A stretch of DNA of 64,000 nt from CAYZJB01 sp964602985 (GTDB taxonomy: Bacteria; CLD3; SB21): contig CAZRTJ010000001.1 of NCBI GenBank assembly GCA_964602985.1, positions 124,001-188,000 of the forward strand. The letters run 5' to 3'. A program made the position numbers and the translations under genes. Positions 50,981-59,132 of the stretch are shown piece by piece. The notes below the pieces were generated by a model. That model searched no databases and was not told the DNA's origin. It saw nothing but the letters and a program-made list of their open reading frames with translations. Position 1 is the stretch's first letter. Every line of letters begins with the position of its first letter.

Positions 50981-52315
50981 CTATCCCTTGCCCATCGGCA
51001 TCATTCGCATGAGTTCTGCCGGGTTTAATTTGCCCATCTTCTTGATCATCTTTTGCATGTCGGAGAACTGCTTCAGCAACTGGTTGACGTCTTGTACACT
51101 CGTTCCACTGCCCCGGGCAATCCGCAGTCGGCGTTTGCCGTCGATCACCTGCGGCTTGGTCCGCTCCACGGCCGTCATGGAGCCGATGATCGCACCCATC
51201 TTGACCATCACTTTGTCGTCGATCTGCAACTGCTTTACCCGATGTCCGACTCCGGGAATCAGACGAAGCAGGCTTTCGATGGAGCCCAGTTTTCCCAGCT
51301 GCTTGATTTGGTCGGCGAAATCCTCGAGTGTGAATTGATTCTTCAGCAGTTTTTCTTCCAGCGCTTTGGCTTTGTCCATATCGATGGACTCCTGCGCCTT
51401 CTCGACGAGCGTCACGATATCGCCCATCCCGAGGAGTCTCGAGGCCATGCGGTCCGGATGGAATTCCTCCAGCGCCTCCGATTTCTCGCCCACACCTATG
51501 AACTTAATTGGTTTTCCGGTGACGCTTCGGATCGACAGCGCGGCTCCGCCTCGTGCGTCGCCGTCGAGTTTGGTCAAAATCACGCCTGTAAATGAGACCT
51601 GCTTCTGAAAGGACTGTGCGGTCTGCACCGCATCCTGCCCGGTCATGCCGTCCGCGACGAACAGTATTTCCGACGGATTCGTCTTCTCGCGGATTCTCTG
51701 GAGTTCCGCCATCAGTTCCTCGTCCACGTGCAGACGACCAGCGGTGTCCAGGATCATCGTATCATTGCCTTGCTGGCGGGCGTAGTCTTGTGCCCGTACG
51801 CATATCTCCACGGGGTCTTGACTGTCGGCGAGCGACGGCGTAAACACCGGAACTCCCAACTGGTTGCCGAGAATCTGCAATTGTTCCGCGGCGGCCGGGC
51901 GGTACACATCGGCAGCCACCAGCAGAGGACGACGATTCTTCTTTTGGAGGAACTTGGCCATCTTTCCGCAAAACGTCGTCTTCCCGCTTCCCTGCAAACC
52001 CACGACCATGATAACCGGCGTTAGACCCTCGAGGTTGAGAGCGGAATTCTCGCCACCGAGAATGTCCACGAGTTCATCATGGATAATCTTGACCACCTGA
52101 TGGACCGGATCGACACTCTGCAGGATATCCGTCCCGACGGCCTTCTTCGATGCGCGCTCGATGAACGATTTGACCACACTGAAGTGGACATCGGCTTCCA
52201 GGAGAGCCATGCGGATGTCCCGCATCGCTTCCGTAACGTGCTTTTCCGTGATGGCCCCGCGACCGGCGAGACGACGAAAGGCCCCTTCGAGCTTCGCGGA
52301 CAGATGATCAAACAC
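50981..52315 (-). CDS. ffh: Signal recognition particle GTPase Ffh
   Basis: Ffh binds signal peptides and 4.5S RNA and docks at FtsY. The 444-residue protein has an N-domain (1-90), a G-domain with P-loop GLQGSGKTTFC at 106-115, a DTAGRLHVDEEL switch region and the TKLDGDARGG motif, and a methionine-rich M-domain (about 305-444) ending in LMRMMPMGKG. Length and domain order are standard. Upstream lies typA after 85 bp. Confidence 0.98.
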   Translation of the reverse strand: MFDHLSAKLEGAFRRLAGRGAITEKHVTEAMRDIRMALLEADVHFSVVKSFIERASKKAVGTDILQSVDPVHQVVKIIHDELVDILGGENSALNLEGLTPVIMVVGLQGSGKTTFCGKMAKFLQKKNRRPLLVAADVYRPAAAEQLQILGNQLGVPVFTPSLADSQDPVEICVRAQDYARQQGNDTMILDTAGRLHVDEELMAELQRIREKTNPSEILFVADGMTGQDAVQTAQSFQKQVSFTGVILTKLDGDARGGAALSIRSVTGKPIKFIGVGEKSEALEEFHPDRMASRLLGMGDIVTLVEKAQESIDMDKAKALEEKLLKNQFTLEDFADQIKQLGKLGSIESLLRLIPGVGHRVKQLQIDDKVMVKMGAIIGSMTAVERTKPQVIDGKRRLRIARGSGTSVQDVNQLLKQFSDMQKMIKKMGKLNPAELMRMMPMGKG

Positions 52316-52400
52316 AGCGGCACCTTGCCGAATGCGCGGCGATTCTCTTTGTCGCTGGGGAAAATAGAGCTACGTCGATCCTCACAGAATCGTACTCGTC

Positions 52401-54260
52401 TTAGTTTTTCTTCTTCCGATCTTCACGTCTGCGATCGGCCTCCTTCAGCAATTTCTTTCGAACGCGCAAATTCTTGGGCGTGATCTCGACCAACTCATCG
52501 TCATCGATGAATTCGATATAGTCCTCCAGACTCATCGGCCGTACCGGTTCCAGCCGCACGGCCTCGTCGGATCCGGACGCGCGCATGTTTGTCAATTTCT
52601 TTCCTTTTCCCGCGTTGACCACTAGATCGTTTTCACGTGAGTGCTTGCCGACGACCATGCCTTCGTACACGGGCACCTGCGGACCTACGATCAGTTCGCC
52701 GCGATCCTGCAGTCCCCATAGGCTGTAGGCGATCGTTTCGGTTTGATCCATGGAAATCAGTACGCCGTGCGTTCGCATCGGGATCTCCCCTCGGAAAGGT
52801 TCATAGCCATGAAAGACGTGATTCATCACGCCCGTGCCACGCGTGTCCGTGAGGAAATCGCCGCGGTATCCGATCAATCCGCGAGCGGGAATGACAAACT
52901 CGATTTTGACCTGCTCATTTTCCAGATGGACCAGATTCTTCATCTCGGCTTTGCGCCGTCCGAGTTTCTCGATCACCACGCCCATGTGAGCCTCGGGGAC
53001 ATCGATCATCAGGTACTCCATCGGCTCGCACGTCGTCCCGTCGATCTCTTTGAGAATCACTTCGGGACGGGAGACTTGAAATTCGTACCCCTCTCGGCGC
53101 ATGTTCTCAATCAAAATGCAGAGGTGAAGCTCTCCGCGACCTGAGACTGCGAAGGTGTCCATGCTGTCGGTTTCTTCTACACGCAGCGCCAGATTGGAGA
53201 GCAGTTCTTTGAAGAGGCGCTCGCGAAGATGACGGCTCGTTACGAATTTTCCGTCTTGGCCCGCGAACGGTGAGTTGTTCACCATGAAATTCATCGCGAG
53301 GGTCGGTTCGTCTACATGAATCGGCTCAAGAGCCTCCGGATCCTGCGGATCGGCGATGGTCTCGCCGATCTCAATCTCTTCCAGTCCTGCAATCGCGACA
53401 ATCTCACCGGCAGCGGCTTCAGACGATTCCGTTCGCTTCAGACCCTCAAAGGTAAACATCTTGACGGCGCGGCCGGTGTACTGAGTGCCATCCTTCTTGA
53501 TCACGGCCAAATTTTGTCCGGAGCGGATTTCGCCGCGCGTGATACGTCCGATGGCGATCCGGCCGAGGTAGTCATTATAATCGATGTTGGCGACGAGCAT
53601 TTGCAGGGACGATTCCCGATCTCCGGGCGGCAGAGGTGTTTTGGAAATGATTGTTTCAAACAGGGGTTCCATGCTATCTGCGGGATGATCGATCTCATGC
53701 TGAGCAAAGCCGAGTTTCGCCGAAGTGTACACGACCGGAAAGTCCAACTGATCGTCGGTCGCATGCAATTCGAGAAACAGCGTGAAGACCATGTCGAGCA
53801 CTTCGTGCGGACGCGCGCCCGGGCGGTCGATCTTGTTAATCACGACGATGGGCTTGCAGTGGGCGGCGAGCGCTTTGCGGAGGACGAACTTGGTCTGTGG
53901 CATCGGACCGTCGAATGCATCGACGAGCAGCAATACGCCGTCCACCATTTTCATAATCCGTTCGACCTCGCCTCCAAAATCCGCGTGTCCCGGTGTGTCC
54001 ACGATGTTGATCTTGACGCCTTTGTAGCGGATGGACGTGTTCTTGGCCAGAATCGTGATCCCGCGTTCCCGCTCCAGGTCGTTGGAGTCCATGACACGCT
54101 CACTGACCTGCTGATTATCACGGAAGGTTCCGCTTTGACGCAGGAGTTGATCCACCAGAGTTGTCTTGCCGTGATCCACGTGGGCGATGATCGCGATATT
54201 TCGAATGTCTTCTCGTACCTGTTGAGCCTGCAACTTCACGGCTTCCATCTCTTCAATCAT
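52401..54260 (-). CDS. typA: Ribosome-associated translational GTPase TypA/BipA
   Basis: This 619-residue GTPase has G1 AHVDHGKTT at 26-34, RGITILAKNT (G2), DTPGHADFGGEVERI (G3) and NKIDRPGARP (G4), followed by the EF-G-like beta domains and the BipA-specific C-terminal domain (KGKKLTNMRASGSDEAVRLEP). The N-terminus is about 15 residues longer than in E. coli BipA; AGGA lies 5 bp before the ATG. It helps ribosome assembly and stress or cold adaptation. The 190-bp region upstream contains a candidate promoter (TTGAGA-16-GATAAA at 54278-54305). Confidence 0.97.
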   Translation of the reverse strand: MIEEMEAVKLQAQQVREDIRNIAIIAHVDHGKTTLVDQLLRQSGTFRDNQQVSERVMDSNDLERERGITILAKNTSIRYKGVKINIVDTPGHADFGGEVERIMKMVDGVLLLVDAFDGPMPQTKFVLRKALAAHCKPIVVINKIDRPGARPHEVLDMVFTLFLELHATDDQLDFPVVYTSAKLGFAQHEIDHPADSMEPLFETIISKTPLPPGDRESSLQMLVANIDYNDYLGRIAIGRITRGEIRSGQNLAVIKKDGTQYTGRAVKMFTFEGLKRTESSEAAAGEIVAIAGLEEIEIGETIADPQDPEALEPIHVDEPTLAMNFMVNNSPFAGQDGKFVTSRHLRERLFKELLSNLALRVEETDSMDTFAVSGRGELHLCILIENMRREGYEFQVSRPEVILKEIDGTTCEPMEYLMIDVPEAHMGVVIEKLGRRKAEMKNLVHLENEQVKIEFVIPARGLIGYRGDFLTDTRGTGVMNHVFHGYEPFRGEIPMRTHGVLISMDQTETIAYSLWGLQDRGELIVGPQVPVYEGMVVGKHSRENDLVVNAGKGKKLTNMRASGSDEAVRLEPVRPMSLEDYIEFIDDDELVEITPKNLRVRKKLLKEADRRREDRKKKN

Positions 54261-54277
54261 GTTTTCCTAATGCTTGT

Positions 54278-54305
54278 TTTATCTAAATTTCTAAGTAATT
54301 CTCAA
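54278..54305 (-). promoter_or_regulatory. Candidate promoter upstream of typA
   Basis: On the minus strand TTGAGA (54305-54300) and GATAAA (54283-54278) are separated by 16 bp, with a predicted start about 11 bp before the typA ATG. This is a weak pattern match and leaves a very short leader that still includes AGGAAA. The rest of the gap (54306-54451) holds a short GC inverted repeat (GCGGC/GCCGC) and a run of eight G. Confidence 0.25.
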
Positions 54306-54451
54306 AATGCGGCGCAATATAGGCCGCAAGGCATGCAAAGACAAGGGTTTTTTGGACAACGGTTGGGTTCGAAGAGGACTGAACGATTCAGAGAATTGCT
54401 AAGGAAGTGTGAACATCATGTCGAGCGAGGTCGCTCCCGGCAAGGGGGGGG

Positions 54452-55150
54452 TCAATTGATGTCGAGCGCGTATCTTGTCTTTCCCACCACCGGTTCGATC
54501 GAAACCTGCACCGACGCTTCGCCGGTGATGACGGTCGTGGTTTGGTGAGACCATGCGCGAACGGTGATCAACTGACTACCTGTGAAACTGGTTACATCCC
54601 ATTGGAAATTTGCATTCACCGACGTCCCACTGAGGTTTTTCGGATCAATTTCAACTGAACCCACAAAACACTTGGCACTATCAATACCTAAAGCGGCCGT
54701 GATTTGCGATTGGATCAAAACAATTCCCTGATTCGAAGGAATAAATTGCCCATTCGCAGGTGAAGAAATGGTTACGATTGGGATATTGCTGAGCACCGCT
54801 TGAATTTCAATTAGGTCCGTTCGGTTTTTGCCGGATTCATTCGTAACGCGGACATTAACTGTATACGTTCCTGCATTGACTGGGGCCCGCCAGACCGCGA
54901 CCGGCAGGTCGACGCCGCTTTCGATCGAGCCGTTGCCTGTTGCCACAGACCACACGTAGTCCAAATCTTCATCGTTCAAATCGCGCGCCTCGACGATCAC
55001 CTGGGTCGTGTCGCCGACAATCACGGCGCTTCGGGCCGCGTAGGCGCGGTCAATCACCGGACGACTCGACGACAGAGCATCGCCGAGTTTATTGCAGCCC
55101 GAAGACATGAAGACTGCAGTCAGGACAGCAAGAATTCGTTTCATGGTCAT
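54452..55150 (-). CDS. Lipoprotein with Ig-like/PKD-type domains
   Basis: This 232-residue protein has a lipoprotein signal with the cysteine in SSGCNK. The following sequence has beta-sandwich features: DLDYVWSVATGNGSIESG (PKD-like), then VWRAPVNAGTYTVNVRVTNESGKN, then a second beta-rich module with ISSPANGQFIPSNQGIVLI. It probably forms a surface or periplasmic structural protein. Two near ATGs (55150 and 55144) are possible; the first abuts the TAA of the gene before it. It is the last gene of the CsgG-like operon. No enzyme motif is seen. Confidence 0.7.
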   Translation of the reverse strand: MTMKRILAVLTAVFMSSGCNKLGDALSSSRPVIDRAYAARSAVIVGDTTQVIVEARDLNDEDLDYVWSVATGNGSIESGVDLPVAVWRAPVNAGTYTVNVRVTNESGKNRTDLIEIQAVLSNIPIVTISSPANGQFIPSNQGIVLIQSQITAALGIDSAKCFVGSVEIDPKNLSGTSVNANFQWDVTSFTGSQLITVRAWSHQTTTVITGEASVQVSIEPVVGKTRYALDIN

Positions 55151-55942
55151 TTACTCCCTCTCGTCGGCCGAACTTGCGACCTGGATAATCTGATTGCTCG
55201 TTTGGTTTCGCACGATCATCACGACCTGCGCGGCATCCGGGTCGAGCGCCTCGCTGCCAAGCGTGACGCTGCGTGTCGGTAGTTCCTTCACTTCTCCGCC
55301 GGCAATCGACGTAACGGATTCCGACGCAGCCTGATTCCGCACGGCGTAACCGAGACGCGCACCGCGATTTTCGTACACCATGTATTCCACCACGAGACCC
55401 GAAATGGGCGTTCCGCCGAAACGCGCAATCCGGGAAGTGATCGTCAGCGTATTGCCGCTGACCGACCGTTCGACTTCGGCATGGAGTTTCAGTTTTCGCA
55501 GCACAAGGGAATCGAGAACAAGGTCATATCGGTCACGGGCGGTTTCCCTGGAAGACGCTCCCTGCAATCCGGTGGCGGGTCCGTTGAAGAAGGCGTGAGG
55601 AAATCCGCGGACCGTCGAGCCCCGATAGCTCTCATAGCGTATGCTGTCGTCCGGTCGAGCGAGATTGTCCTGATTGGCCGTGAGCAAAGGCCTTTGATGA
55701 TACTCCAGGATCAGCAGTTGATCGCCGTACGTGTCTTTCAGTTCGTACAGCGCATCCTGCGAAGCCTGGACGGGCGCGGGGATGCCGGGGACATCCGTGT
55801 AGTGGATAATGTAATTCTCCACCAGCACGCGTTGCGCCGCTTCGGCGTCGGGATTGTCCGGATCGAGAGGATTCGTGTGTTCAAGATCGCCGCATGCAAT
55901 CATGAGCGCGGCCGAGGTCACGAGGATGAGATGGTTTTTCAT
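55151..55942 (-). CDS. Omp28-like (thioredoxin-fold) lipoprotein
   Basis: This 263-residue lipoprotein has its cysteine in MIACGD, followed by the FCB-typical NPLDPDNPDAE. Residues of about 45-150 look like an Omp28-type thioredoxin-like fold: VLVENYIIHYTDVPG, QLLILEYHQRPLL, and the cis-Pro-like GFPHAFFNGP, but no CXXC pair is visible, so redox activity is unlikely. The C-terminal half is beta-rich (ITSRIARFGGTPISGLVVEYMVYEN). The stop is directly adjacent to the next ATG. The family assignment is moderate. Confidence 0.6.
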   Translation of the reverse strand: MKNHLILVTSAALMIACGDLEHTNPLDPDNPDAEAAQRVLVENYIIHYTDVPGIPAPVQASQDALYELKDTYGDQLLILEYHQRPLLTANQDNLARPDDSIRYESYRGSTVRGFPHAFFNGPATGLQGASSRETARDRYDLVLDSLVLRKLKLHAEVERSVSGNTLTITSRIARFGGTPISGLVVEYMVYENRGARLGYAVRNQAASESVTSIAGGEVKELPTRSVTLGSEALDPDAAQVVMIVRNQTSNQIIQVASSADERE

Positions 55943-55943
55943 A

Positions 55944-56810
55944 TCAAAAGTCTATCCGAATTTGTGCGCCCCACTGTGTGGAACCGCTGTGAATGCCCGC
56001 GGTCGGTAGAATTGCAAACGATGCGCCGGAGGGTCTGTCTGAGTGGGCGAGCACTTCCAAATCGGCGCTTCGATTTTTTAGAATACAGTAGATCCACGCC
56101 CCCGCGGAAATCACAGCAGCGCTGGTGAGACCGACTGTCGCTTTCGACCATTTGTTGGCCTTGTCATAGGTGTCGGAAATTTTCTTCAGGTCCCCGGAGC
56201 CTTCGTATTGGTCGACAAAGTGATTGCGTTTGGACAAAGAGAGAGCCGCGGCGCCGGCGAGAGCGACGGTAGAGACAAAAAATGCCGTGGACGGCGCGCC
56301 GCGCAAATGAATACTGCTTTGCCGACTGCCCTGGCCGCTCAGTTCAAACACGATATTGTTGGCCATCAGTTTCGCCGCTGTGCCAAGATGGTCCCGCGAG
56401 GGCGCGACGACCTTCTCTGCGCTCACCTTACCGGTACGAATTTGCGTGACGGCGGCGTCAATCCGCACCTTCCCCTCGCTCTCGACGACCGTCCCGGTGA
56501 TCAGGTAGTCCGCACCGAGCAGGTTCCCGACCTTGGCCTGCTTGTCAGGATCCTCGACCAGATCGGACAGCGTGAAATCCTGCTCGGTCAGAATCGCGTC
56601 GATCTTTTGTCGCTCGACGACGACCAGAGAACGAGACTGCGCCAGTTCCGTCTTCAACAGTCCGCCGAAGGAACGGGCCGCATCGTCCAGGTAGAACTTG
56701 CCGGATTGATTTTCAAAATTGAGAACGGCCACGACGGGCTGTTGCGCCCACGCACCGGCCACGGTCACTATAGCGTAGGCGGCAACATGCAAAATCGATC
56801 GTTTCATCAT
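55944..56810 (-). CDS. CsgG/curli-assembly-like exported protein
   Basis: This 288-residue protein has a signal peptide (residues 1-22, ending AWA) and then the CsgG-type core: VVAVLNFENQSG, ELAQSRSLVVVERQKIDAIL, and LGADYLITGTVVESEGKVRIDA. CsgG forms a secretion pore for curli; many relatives (FlgT-like, DUF-type) are simple periplasmic proteins. A hydrophobic segment near residues 180-200 and a second near 225-245 are unusual for CsgG. It is the first gene of a three-gene envelope operon, with one base between its stop and the Omp28-like start. Confidence 0.65.
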   Translation of the reverse strand: MMKRSILHVAAYAIVTVAGAWAQQPVVAVLNFENQSGKFYLDDAARSFGGLLKTELAQSRSLVVVERQKIDAILTEQDFTLSDLVEDPDKQAKVGNLLGADYLITGTVVESEGKVRIDAAVTQIRTGKVSAEKVVAPSRDHLGTAAKLMANNIVFELSGQGSRQSSIHLRGAPSTAFFVSTVALAGAAALSLSKRNHFVDQYEGSGDLKKISDTYDKANKWSKATVGLTSAAVISAGAWIYCILKNRSADLEVLAHSDRPSGASFAILPTAGIHSGSTQWGAQIRIDF

Positions 56811-56862
56811 CTCCTCAATATCGTTGGGCTGATCTACATGCCATTTCTGTTTGCCAGGTAAA

Positions 56863-57255
56863 TTAACCGGCGTGGTGAAGAATCAACCACCACCGGTCAC
56901 CCAGCTTCTGAAACACATTGGTCGCGAGCGCGTCCTGATACACGATCTCTCCGTGAAGCGAACTCATCATGCTCTCGGTACACGTGACGATTGCGAGGGC
57001 GTCCTCGATTCGAATCCGGACGTCCTTCAGAGTGAACTCAATGTACTGAGTATTTTGAAAAATGGAATACCAGCTTTGAATGACCTCCTTCCATCCGGTC
57101 TGACGTTCCGACCAGCCCGGATGCACACACTCGATGGAGTCGTCATTGAGCCAGACGTTTTCCATTTTGCCGATGTCCAGACTTTCAATGGCGTCGTAGA
57201 AGTCCCGATGGACCTTCCGAATGGCCAATTCCTCTGTCGTCGAAAAAATCTTCAT
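56863..57255 (-). CDS. SnoaL/DUF4440-like NTF2-fold protein
   Basis: This 130-residue protein has the typical NTF2-like layout: an N-terminal helical pair with FYDAIESLDIGKMENVWLNDD, then CVHPGWSERQTGWKEVIQSW, then four strands ending FQKLGDRWWLILHHAG. Proteins of this type (DUF4440/SnoaL) include small hydrolases, isomerases and calcium/calmodulin-kinase association domains; nothing here identifies a ligand. The start at ATG 57255 overlaps the amidohydrolase stop (ATGA), suggesting the two are functionally linked. Confidence 0.8.
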   Translation of the reverse strand: MKIFSTTEELAIRKVHRDFYDAIESLDIGKMENVWLNDDSIECVHPGWSERQTGWKEVIQSWYSIFQNTQYIEFTLKDVRIRIEDALAIVTCTESMMSSLHGEIVYQDALATNVFQKLGDRWWLILHHAG

Positions 57256-58115
57256 GGATCTGGGAATAAACGCAGTGCGTTGGTCCGGAGAATCTTCGTT
57301 TGGATGTCCGCCGTGAGGGGAAGGGAAAGAAATTCGTCCGCATTCTTGCGAATGTCCTCCACTTGAGGACCCGGCCAGTCTGTGCCAAACAGCACACGAT
57401 CCGCGATTTCCGTCAGTCGCGGGAAATAATCCGTGAGGAGTTTCTTCGGCGGAATGGACGAAATGTCCGGGTACATGTTGCGATGCCGTCGCATCAGATA
57501 AAATGCCGTGTCCATCCACAACGGCCGTCCGCCGTGAGCCATGATGATTTTCAAATTCGGAAAATCAACCGCCACATCGTCCAGCGTCAACGGGTCGCCA
57601 TACTTGATGCGCGCGCCGGGGAAGAAGGAGGTTCCCGTGTGCACCATGACGGGGACGCCCCATTCCTCGCACCGCCGATAGACGATTTCCAGCGGTTTGA
57701 GCCCGTGGAGATACTCGTTGGCGTAGATCAACTGATGCGGAGGATGGATTTTGATTGCGCGGATACCGAGATCGTGGACAAGGCGATGCAGGTCGCCATC
57801 CGCATCACGCGTGAATCGAGGATGCACGCTGCCAAACGCGATGAACCGGTCGGGCGCATGACGCTGATAGGCGGCAGAGAAATCGTTGGATGTGTCGTCG
57901 AAGCCCATGAGGTCGGGACTGACGTAATTGATCAGGCCGACCTTTTCGATGTCGGAGCGGTCCATCCGGGCGATCAATCGTCCTGGATCCTTCATCAGGA
58001 CCATCAGCTCGTCGAAATTCGTTTTGTCCTGAGCCATCCGGTCGCGAACGGCCGGCTTCAACTGCCACCATGGCTGGATGTGAATATGAATGTCGATGAT
58101 GCGGAGGGCGGGCAT
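57252..58115 (-). CDS. Amidohydrolase-superfamily protein (amidohydrolase_2, TIM barrel)
   Basis: This 287-residue TIM-barrel hydrolase has DIHIHIQPWW (metal-binding HxH), KIHPPHQLIY, MVHTGTSFFPG with a further His, IMAHGGRPLWMD and the C-terminal FGTDWPGPQ with the metal-binding aspartate. These are the marks of the amidohydrolase_2/decarboxylase branch (4-oxalomesaconate hydratase or ACMSD-like), whose members act on carboxylated aromatic or lactone compounds. It lies one base from the DUF3467 gene, and overlaps the SnoaL-like gene. Confidence 0.85.
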   Translation of the reverse strand: MPALRIIDIHIHIQPWWQLKPAVRDRMAQDKTNFDELMVLMKDPGRLIARMDRSDIEKVGLINYVSPDLMGFDDTSNDFSAAYQRHAPDRFIAFGSVHPRFTRDADGDLHRLVHDLGIRAIKIHPPHQLIYANEYLHGLKPLEIVYRRCEEWGVPVMVHTGTSFFPGARIKYGDPLTLDDVAVDFPNLKIIMAHGGRPLWMDTAFYLMRRHRNMYPDISSIPPKKLLTDYFPRLTEIADRVLFGTDWPGPQVEDIRKNADEFLSLPLTADIQTKILRTNALRLFPDP

Positions 58116-58116
58116 T

Positions 58117-58407
58117 CTAGGCTTGGAAGCCGAATGGGTTTTTCGGTTCCACCGCTTCCTCGATGCCGCCGAATTTTTCCTCGTAATGTTGGAGGTTCTG
58201 GGCGAGCGCCGCGATCACCCGTTTGACGTGTCCGGGGCTCATGATGACGCGCGCATTCACCACGCCGGAGGGAGGCGCCACCAGCATGAAGTCGAGGATG
58301 AATTCCTCTTTGGAGTGGGCGACGACCATGTTGTTTGCATACACGCCGCCTTGCTTGTCGGGAGGGAAGTTGATCTGAATTTCTTGAACTTTCTTTTCGT
58401 CCGCCAT
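58117..58407 (-). CDS. DUF3467 family protein
   Basis: This 96-residue protein contains the DUF3467 pattern: EIQINFPPDKQGGVYANN, the central FILDFMLVAPPSGVVNARVIMSPGHVKRVIAAL and the C-terminal amphipathic helix NLQHYEEKFG. The family is widespread in bacteria with no assigned activity. AGGATT precedes the ATG. It sits between the amidohydrolase and an SRPBCC protein; the neighbours give no firm hint. Confidence 0.85.
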   Translation of the reverse strand: MADEKKVQEIQINFPPDKQGGVYANNMVVAHSKEEFILDFMLVAPPSGVVNARVIMSPGHVKRVIAALAQNLQHYEEKFGGIEEAVEPKNPFGFQA

Positions 58408-58445
58408 GAGAATCCTAGGTTTGAATGTCGAAGAAGGAGTACTGA

Positions 58446-58997
58446 TTATTTCATTTCCACGATCGTCTTGAGTTGATCCAGACTGGACTGGTTGACCTGA
58501 CCCGATCCGTATTTGGCGGTCAGGGCTTTGACGCCGCCAAAGAAACCCGGGAATTGATACCGCTCTTTGATGAAAACGCGCGTTTTCTGTTCATCGACGG
58601 CGACACACTCGACATCGGCTTCCATACCGGGCATCGGACCGCCGTCGACGCGGTAGCGAAATCCTTTCGGCGCGCTCTCGCTGATGACCTGAATCTTCAC
58701 GTTCATCCAGTCGCTTCCGAGCAATTGCCCACCGAGATTCATAGGCAGCAGACTGTCGATACGCCCGGCCGCCGCACCGCCGCCGGCCCCGAGTTGATTG
58801 GGGTCGAGCGCGGAGAGAGACGCGGCCAAGTGCCATCTCTCGATGTGCCGTGCCTTTTCGTAAACCACCTTCTGCGGAGCGAGAATTTCTATGTTCTCTT
58901 CATGTTCGTACTGCCGGGGGAGAAAAAATGCGGCCAGGACTGCGAGAATGCCGAGAACAACCACAATTTTGACTAACTTAAACAGAAATCGGAACAA
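58446..58997 (-). CDS. Membrane-anchored SRPBCC (polyketide cyclase-like) protein
   Basis: This 183-residue protein begins with one transmembrane helix (VVVLGILAVLAAFFL) and then has the START/SRPBCC strand-helix pattern: NIEILAPQKVVYEKARHIERWH, KIQVISESAPKGFRYRV and VFIKERYQFPGFFGGVKAL. The domain makes a hydrophobic pocket for lipids or other small molecules. The start is TTG 58997 with AAGGAA upstream. The 135-bp region 58998-59132 that follows upstream holds nothing I can name. Confidence 0.75.
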   Translation of the reverse strand: MFRFLFKLVKIVVVLGILAVLAAFFLPRQYEHEENIEILAPQKVVYEKARHIERWHLAASLSALDPNQLGAGGGAAAGRIDSLLPMNLGGQLLGSDWMNVKIQVISESAPKGFRYRVDGGPMPGMEADVECVAVDEQKTRVFIKERYQFPGFFGGVKALTAKYGSGQVNQSSLDQLKTIVEMK

Positions 58998-59132
58998 TTT
59001 TCATTCCTTTGCACGTGTGTTCGCTGGATAGGTCGAAATTACTCGCATCGGAACTGGATAGCAAGGGCAATTCCCCAATGGGTTTTGGGCAAAGCACATG
59101 ACCCGAGTCTCTCCGATGAGGCCGTCAATCCG

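Noticed and set aside
53316..54548. Open frame of 410 codons on the plus strand opposite typA
   Set aside because: It is antisense to typA along most of its length, its residue composition is atypical and it spans the intergenic gap and the end of the lipoprotein gene; no motif supports it.
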